Assembly (NCBI GenBank): GCA_029259875.1
Contig: JAJDEK010000218.1
Coordinates: 1-10,124, forward strand
Direction: 5' to 3'
Length of the DNA: 10,124 bases
DNA from: Planctomycetaceae bacterium
GTDB taxonomy: Bacteria; Planctomycetota; Planctomycetia; Planctomycetales; Planctomycetaceae
The translations under genes and the position numbers were made by a program. Below, one piece after another: positions 6,062 through 10,124 of this stretch; the stretch's first letter is position 1, and each line of letters begins with the position of its first letter. A model generated the notes under the pieces. The model saw nothing but the letters and a program-made list of their open reading frames with translations, was not told the origin of the DNA and did no database searches.

Positions 6062-7602
6062 CCGGCTTTTCGTTTCGGAGGTTCAATAGGACGTATTATT
6101 GTAGACTCAACGGTTTCACTATCTTGATTCCTACGAATCGTTCCCAAAATCTGTGTGGTCGAAATGCCGGGGGTCATTCCAAGGGCTCTGACTTCGCCTC
6201 CATAAGACTCCACGATCTCCCAACCAACAATTTCTTCCTTCTCGTAGGTCCCCCCTTTGACCAACAAATCCGGCTTGAGTTGCTTGAGTAATTCGCAGGG
6301 TGTCGTCTCTTCAAAAACCACGACATAATCGATTCCCTCTAAAGCAGCCAACATGGAAGCACGATGGGCTTGTCCAAATATAGGACGATCCGGCCCTTTC
6401 TCTAAAGACCGTACACTCTCATCACTGTTCACAGCAACGATCAGGCAATCTCCTTCAGCGGCCGCTTGCTCAAGATAGGTCACATGTCCCACATGCATGA
6501 CATCAAAACAGCCGTTAGTTAAAACGACTTTTTGTCCCAACTTTTGACGCGCCATGACATGCCGCTTAAGTTCTTCCAATGGCAAAACTTTTTCACTGGT
6601 GACACGTGCGCCCATCAGCAGATCTGCAAGCATCTCTTCACGGCTGATTGTGACCACACCAATCTGTTCTACTTCCAGACCACCGGCTACGTTGGCAAGA
6701 CGAGCCAGATCAACAGGATTGATACCGGCAGCACTTCCTACACCAATCGTTGCTAGTACCATATCACCAGCACCGGTGATGTCATATACTTCCCGTTTGC
6801 GTGTTGGTAGAAGCTCTGTTAAACCATCGGCCTGAGTTAATGCAATGCCGTCACTGTCAAGTGTGACAAATGCATAATCCAGGTTCAGTTCATCGCATAG
6901 CTGTTTTCCAGCCCGGAATGCATCATCGCATGACTTAACATCAAAACCAACCGCCCGAGAGGTTTCCAATCGATTAGGAGTAATGGCTGTCGCACCAGAG
7001 TAAATTTGGTAATCCCGTCCAGGGCAAGGATCGACGATTACAGGCACTTCAAGCCTTCTTGCTTCCTCTATGACACACGCTAATATCTCGGGAGTACAGA
7101 CTCCTTTTGCATAATCACTCACCAGAATTGCTTGATGATCCGAAATCATTGGCAGTACTAATTTGAGCAGTGATTCTGATGTTGGCTGATCTAAAGGAGT
7201 CGTCACTTCACGGTCCACGCGAAGAATTTGATGAGGATGCCTCTGCTGCGCGCGCCCCATAAAACGCTGTTTCACTGTTGTCGGACGACTGGCATCTGCA
7301 ACCATTGCCGAACAATCAACGCCTTTTTCAGTGAGAGCCTCTTTGACTGTCACACCATCCAAATCGTTACCGACGACTCCTGCCATCGTCACATGAGATT
7401 CGAGACCGATCAGCATGTTGGCAACATTCGCCGCTCCTCCCAGTCGAACCTCCTGGGTATCTTCCCGTAGCAGGATGACAGGAGCTTCCTGGCTGATACG
7501 TTCTGCGTTCCCCCAGATGTACCGGTCCAGAATCAAATCTCCCAAGACGAGGATCTTAGGATTCCCTAATTTTTGAATTGTGTTGATTAAATGATAAGAC
7601 AT
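6058..7602 (-). CDS. hldE: Bifunctional heptose-7-phosphate kinase / heptose-1-phosphate adenylyltransferase HldE
   Basis: A 514-residue fusion carrying both activities of HldE (RfaE): phosphorylation of D-glycero-beta-D-manno-heptose 7-phosphate at C1, and adenylylation of heptose 1-phosphate to ADP-heptose. The N-terminal ribokinase/PfkB domain spans about 1-330, with 'LGDLILDRYIWG' (20-31), 'LGGAANVA' (54-61), 'VSDYAKG' (161-167), 'DPCPGRDY' (201-208) and the anion-hole/catalytic-base motif 'ITGAGDM' (275-281; Asp280). The C-terminal nucleotidyltransferase domain spans about 355-490, with 'TNGCFDVMHVGH' (362-373), 'VNSDESV' (401-407), 'LLVKGGTY' (446-453) and 'STTQIL' (481-486). Both sites look intact. 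A tail of about 25 residues follows, longer than I recall for the E. coli enzyme (about 477 residues) and ending in a basic 'PPKRKAG'. The gene is first in an operon with waaF; GmhA, GmhB and HldD must be encoded elsewhere. No strong Shine-Dalgarno site precedes the ATG. Confidence 0.97.
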   Translation of the reverse strand: MSYHLINTIQKLGNPKILVLGDLILDRYIWGNAERISQEAPVILLREDTQEVRLGGAANVANMLIGLESHVTMAGVVGNDLDGVTVKEALTEKGVDCSAMVADASRPTTVKQRFMGRAQQRHPHQILRVDREVTTPLDQPTSESLLKLVLPMISDHQAILVSDYAKGVCTPEILACVIEEARRLEVPVIVDPCPGRDYQIYSGATAITPNRLETSRAVGFDVKSCDDAFRAGKQLCDELNLDYAFVTLDSDGIALTQADGLTELLPTRKREVYDITGAGDMVLATIGVGSAAGINPVDLARLANVAGGLEVEQIGVVTISREEMLADLLMGARVTSEKVLPLEELKRHVMARQKLGQKVVLTNGCFDVMHVGHVTYLEQAAAEGDCLIVAVNSDESVRSLEKGPDRPIFGQAHRASMLAALEGIDYVVVFEETTPCELLKQLKPDLLVKGGTYEKEEIVGWEIVESYGGEVRALGMTPGISTTQILGTIRRNQDSETVESTIIRPIEPPKRKAG

Positions 7603-7674
7603 AACTCAGGCATTTCAGATGTTGTTGTAAATCCAGTTCAGTTAATGTGATCTGAAGTTATCACAGGCTGCGGA

Positions 7675-7703
7675 ATCATCATCAGAATGCACTTTTGAGT
7701 CAA
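7675..7703 (-). promoter_or_regulatory. Candidate sigma70-like promoter for hldE-waaF
   Basis: On the minus strand TTGACT (7698-7703; 5 of 6 to the -35 consensus) is followed after 17 bases by GATGAT (7675-7680; 4 of 6 to TATAAT). This predicts transcription from about 7668 and a leader of roughly 65 bases before the hldE ATG. The -10 is weak, so this is a candidate only; read-through from the upstream phosphodiesterase-like gene is an alternative, as no clear terminator separates them. Confidence 0.3.
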
Positions 7704-7711
7704 TGCCGATT

Positions 7712-7758
7712 TTGTAAAAGTAGGTAACCTATTGACATTGGGACCAAACATTTTACAA
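7712..7758. repeat. Nested inverted repeats upstream of the hldE promoter
   Basis: TTGTAAAA (7712-7719) and TTTTACAA (7751-7758) are perfect 8-bp inverted arms 31 bases apart. Inside them lies an odd-centred perfect palindrome TAGGTAACCTA (7721-7731). The whole array sits just upstream of the candidate hldE -35 at 7703, where an activator or repressor site would be expected. The long spacing argues against an RNA terminator and fits paired protein sites better, but the outer arms are AT-rich and may be accidental. The rest of the 286-base gap between hldE and the next gene shows no ORF or terminator. Confidence 0.35.
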
Positions 7759-7888
7759 CCACCCGAAGGTTCCCTAATTTGCTCAACAATTCTTCTTATG
7801 CTGTCTTAACTACGTAGGATATAGCATGATGGTAGAAAAAAATGAATCTGGCATTTCGATTGAGAATACTCAGCCCTTCGTATGAGAA

Positions 7889-9277
7889 TTATTTTCCAAA
7901 CTGCAATTCGAGAAGCATTTCCTTGACAGCCGTCATCGGAATCTCATCCCGTTCTATAGATTGAGAAGAGCTAATGAAGACAGGCGCTTCTGCCTGTTCT
8001 TTGCCTGGTGTGGGTAATCGTCCATGACTTCCTTTGACAAGACTTGCATCCAGGCTTGTCAGATCCATGTAGTAGCGAAGACCCAATTTTTTTTGGGCTA
8101 ACCTACGCGCGATTCTTAGTTTTGGAAACCGTATTTTGGGATCCACAAACAGTTCGACCGGGTCATATCCTGGCTTGCGATGGATATCGACAGTCCGCGC
8201 ATAATCGGGGGCAACTCGATCATCCAACCAGAAATAATAAGTAAACCAAGCTCCAGGAGCTGCTACAACCACAAGCTCACCGGATCGTTCATGATCGATT
8301 CCAAATTCGGCTTGTTGCCCTCGATCGAGGACCATTTCAATACCATCCACTTTTTCGAGCGTAGATTTTACCTCAGAAATCTGCACGGGATTCTGAACAT
8401 ACACATGAGCAATTTGATGATCGGCTACAGCAAACGCAGTTGAAGCTCCGCAGTCCAGTGTTTCCCATCCGAGAGCCTCTTTTCGAACCTGTAACCATCC
8501 ATGATCTCGTAAGATTCGATTGATGTGCACAGGCTTTGAAACATCAGTGATCGCATATTCCGAGAGTACAACAACATCAGCGCCTGCACTTTGGGCGACT
8601 TCAATCAATCTGCCTGCTTCCCGATCAATGTCTCTTATATCCTCATCAATTGCTGGGTCGCTCGCCCCGAGACGTTGCAGGTTGTAATCGAGGTGAGGCA
8701 GATAGACTAATGCAAGACTAGGTTTCTTGTCTTGAAAGACTTTGATTGACGCATCTACAATCCAACTTGAGCTGGAAATATCAGCGCCAGGTCCCCAAAA
8801 TCGTAGTAAAGGAAAGACTCCCAGCTCTGATTGCAATTCGTCTTTCAGACTTTCAGGCTGGCTATAAGAATCAAAGACTTTTCTTCCATCGGCTGGATAA
8901 CTGGGACGAGGTGTGACAGACCAATCTACAGGAGCATACATGTTATACCACCAAAATAGCTTCGCAGTGGTATAAGCGGGATCTCTTAATTTTGCTGCTT
9001 CATAAATTGTCTCACCAAGAACCAGCTTATTAGATTGCTTCCAGAACATGACTTCAGCCAATTCACGGAAATACCAACCATTAGCCACAATCCCATGCTC
9101 ACCAGGCATTAGTCCAGTCAATAGTGTGGATTGAGCGGAACAAGTCACAGCAGGCAACACAGTTCCCATTGGCCTGGAGAACCCCTGATCTGCAAGACGC
9201 ATTAAATGTGGAGTTTTTTCGCTCAACATTTCATGGGTGAGACCCACAATATTAATTACAACCAGCGGTTTGACCAT
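7889..9277 (-). CDS. Alkaline phosphatase-superfamily protein, phosphodiesterase/nucleotide pyrophosphatase-like, with altered metal site
   Basis: A 462-residue protein with the type I phosphodiesterase/nucleotide pyrophosphatase (NPP) fold. No signal peptide is visible: 'KPLVVINIVGLT' is the first beta strand, so it is probably cytoplasmic. The catalytic-Thr region 'LPAVTCSAQSTLLTG' (41-55; Thr45) is preserved, as are 'GIVANGWYFRE' (62-72), 'LPHLDYNLQRLG' (193-204; Asp197) and a late His in 'KGSHGR' (415-420; His418). Other canonical ligands appear replaced: the first-strand Asp is Val11, the His after Asp197 is Gln201, and the usual Asp-His pair of 'SDHG' is Glu240-Tyr241. The closest relatives I recall are annotated nucleotide pyrophosphatase/phosphodiesterase proteins, some in ebo-type gene clusters, but no other ebo gene is visible here. 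Substrate is unknown; a hydrolase for a nucleotide-sugar or other phosphodiester is only one possibility. It is transcribed towards hldE, 286 bases away. Confidence 0.85.
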   Translation of the reverse strand: MVKPLVVINIVGLTHEMLSEKTPHLMRLADQGFSRPMGTVLPAVTCSAQSTLLTGLMPGEHGIVANGWYFRELAEVMFWKQSNKLVLGETIYEAAKLRDPAYTTAKLFWWYNMYAPVDWSVTPRPSYPADGRKVFDSYSQPESLKDELQSELGVFPLLRFWGPGADISSSSWIVDASIKVFQDKKPSLALVYLPHLDYNLQRLGASDPAIDEDIRDIDREAGRLIEVAQSAGADVVVLSEYAITDVSKPVHINRILRDHGWLQVRKEALGWETLDCGASTAFAVADHQIAHVYVQNPVQISEVKSTLEKVDGIEMVLDRGQQAEFGIDHERSGELVVVAAPGAWFTYYFWLDDRVAPDYARTVDIHRKPGYDPVELFVDPKIRFPKLRIARRLAQKKLGLRYYMDLTSLDASLVKGSHGRLPTPGKEQAEAPVFISSSQSIERDEIPMTAVKEMLLELQFGK

Positions 9278-9667
9278 AAGAATTTACAATAACCCAAAGT
9301 ATTAAAATAAAAGCACTTATGTAGCTATTCAGCTCCTCAATCCTAATCAAGATTGTAGGAAAATGGAAGCAGAGTCGGGATCAATTCAATGATGGGAATT
9401 GTGACATGTTGGTCAAGAGAATTGAAATAGACCGTTAGATTTTTGAAAACAATACGTCTAAGCCCGAGAACGAACATGTATCAACAATCAAAGTATACAA
9501 TCGTATGCATTAAGTCGTTTAAGTTCTTTGAGCTGCTACTTTCATTACTCAAAAAAACAAACAATAATGACTTATCTTATTACTGTTTATAACTTTATGG
9601 CTGTACATCTAATTTAATTCGCCATGGTGTTCCCGAAAAACACTATAGACCAATAATTGTTTTTAAA

Positions 9668-9685
9668 GAGATAAGTCCTTATCTC
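9668..9685. repeat. Perfect palindrome GAGATAAG-TC-CTTATCTC
   Basis: Two 8-bp perfect inverted arms surround a 2-base centre, typical of an operator bound by a dimeric regulator; the loop is too short for a good RNA hairpin and no T-tract follows on either strand. The nine bases AGATAAGTC (9669-9677) recur inverted as GACTTATCT at 9569-9577, about 100 bases away, suggesting a second weaker site. The palindrome is about 105 bases upstream of the promoter candidate for the LEPR-XLL gene. Confidence 0.5.
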
Positions 9686-9788
9686 AGTAGATTCGTGTTG
9701 ACTACTCATGCTATCCATTTTAGCTTATTTAACATCAATGAAATAATTGGGACATTTCGTATTATCAAAAAAGATTAAGTATCTGCAT

Positions 9789-9817
9789 TTGTAATAAATT
9801 GTAAAAACATTGATAAT
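9789..9817 (+). promoter_or_regulatory. Candidate sigma70-like promoter for the LEPR-XLL gene
   Basis: TTGTAA (9789-9794; 4 of 6 to -35) and GATAAT (9812-9817; 5 of 6 to -10) are separated by exactly 17 bases, pointing to transcription from about 9824 and a leader of roughly 70 bases. In such AT-rich DNA near-consensus hexamers are common, so confidence is limited. Confidence 0.35.
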
Positions 9818-9896
9818 ATTTTCGGCCAATCTGTAACGTTTAGAATCCTATCCTTAGATTCGATTCGTGTATCAATTTGCTAGAGAGACTGAAACC

Positions 9897-10124
9897 ATGG
9901 TTGTGGGCCATATACCCTTCGTGTCATCATTTTGTCGTCCGATTTCACTGTTGAATTGCCTTCGCAGTGGCCAAAAAAAACGCCAAAATCGACAGAAATT
10001 GGAACGTATCACAAGTTCCTATTCTACTGCTGAACAGTTGGAGGACAGGACTCTCCTCGCTGGTGCTTCTTTGGTGAATATCGAACCAAACATCGATATC
10101 GCTCTCACCGAAGGAGAGGTTTAC
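9897..10124 (+). CDS. Start of a secreted/surface protein with LEPR-XLL-type N-terminal signature, 3' truncated by window edge
   Basis: The first 76 codons of a gene that is still open at the window edge. The N-terminus has a weakly hydrophobic start ('HIPFVSSF'), a strongly basic stretch (about 24-37, 'SGQKKRQNRQK'), then 'AEQLEDRTLLAGASLVN' (46-62), a clear version of the LEPR-XLL (LExRxLL) motif found near the N-terminus of large extracellular proteins in planctomycetes, which often continue into cadherin-like, dockerin or repeat domains. The motif's function is not established; targeting or processing is presumed. The chain then begins 'IEPNIDIALTEGEVY', plausibly the first strand of an Ig/cadherin-like domain. 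ATG at 9897 is preferred, with a weak GAGAGA upstream; an in-frame GTG at 9867 is the only alternative before a stop at 9855-9857. Downstream domains are unknown. Confidence 0.82.
   Translation, partial: MVVGHIPFVSSFCRPISLLNCLRSGQKKRQNRQKLERITSSYSTAEQLEDRTLLAGASLVNIEPNIDIALTEGEVY

Larger units (their letters stand above)
9278..9896. other. Long AT-rich intergenic region between divergent genes
   Basis: About 620 bases without a credible coding ORF on either strand. It is very AT-rich compared with the genes around it (for example, the 60 bases from 9541 contain only 13 G or C). It would hold the promoters of both divergent genes, plus a palindrome at 9668-9685 and a promoter candidate at 9789-9817. 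Short ATG-led frames exist (such as one at 9389 of 13 codons) but none has a ribosome binding site or useful length. A small RNA or long 5' leader is possible but nothing in the sequence demonstrates one. Confidence 0.7.

Noticed and set aside
6554..6835. 93-residue plus-strand ORF within hldE
   Set aside because: It is antisense to both HldE domains; the Ser/Arg/Thr-rich composition is typical of a frame shadow.
7861..7889. Two TGAGAAT repeats and a TGAG/CTCA hairpin after the phosphodiesterase-like gene
   Set aside because: The arms are 4 bp and the nearby T-rich run (minus strand, about 7836-7842) is too far from the stem to be a terminator.
9335..9359. TCCTA/TAGGA inverted repeat in the AT-rich region as an RNA structure
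   Set aside because: Only five paired bases, with an internal bulge and no conserved context; likely chance.

Overview
The window looks like a chromosomal segment from a planctomycete (Planctomycetota, perhaps a Gimesia-like member of Planctomycetaceae; the genus is a guess from protein style and moderate base composition). Three features point that way: a formylglycine-type sulfatase with an extra C-terminal domain, a long secreted-protein gene beginning with a basic leader and a 'QLEDRTLLAG' (LEPR-XLL-like) signature, and a Gram-negative-type lipopolysaccharide (LPS) core gene set with few recognisable Shine-Dalgarno sites.

Layout. 2-1030 (+) is the 3' part of a sulfatase gene whose catalytic N-terminus lies outside the window. 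1065-2652 (-) holds two tandem GT-A (family 2) glycosyltransferases, the upstream one of the WaaE-like LPS-core type. A 221-bp divergent intergenic region carries a good sigma70-like promoter for the glycosyltransferases and a cluster of overlapping inverted repeats in front of the opposite gene. 2874-4989 (+) encodes a WaaP/InaA-type LPS sugar kinase and a polytopic GT87-like (DUF2029) glycosyltransferase. 4997-7602 (-) encodes a WaaF-type heptosyltransferase and bifunctional HldE, overlapping by four bases. 7889-9277 (-) encodes a phosphodiesterase/nucleotide-pyrophosphatase-fold protein whose metal ligands are largely replaced. 9278-9896 is a gene-poor, very AT-rich stretch with one strong palindrome and a promoter candidate. 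9897-10124 (+) is the start of a large LEPR-XLL-type protein that runs off the end.

How the genes fit together. HldE supplies two steps of ADP-heptose synthesis (heptose-7-phosphate to heptose-1,7-bisphosphate, and heptose-1-phosphate to ADP-heptose). The GT9 enzyme would transfer heptose to the lipid A-core acceptor, the GT2 enzymes would extend the core, and the WaaP-like kinase would phosphorylate a core sugar. The GT87-like membrane protein probably adds a sugar from a polyprenyl-linked donor on the periplasmic face. GmhA, GmhB, HldD, Kdo genes and transporters are not in the window. The sulfatase and LEPR-XLL protein are probably unrelated to this pathway.

I see no CRISPR array, transposase, tRNA, rRNA, phage gene or defence system. 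No wholly new multi-gene system is evident. The points most worth a second look are the phosphodiesterase-fold protein with an altered metal site, the inverted repeats near the divergent and hldE promoters, and the long AT-rich region before the LEPR-XLL gene.
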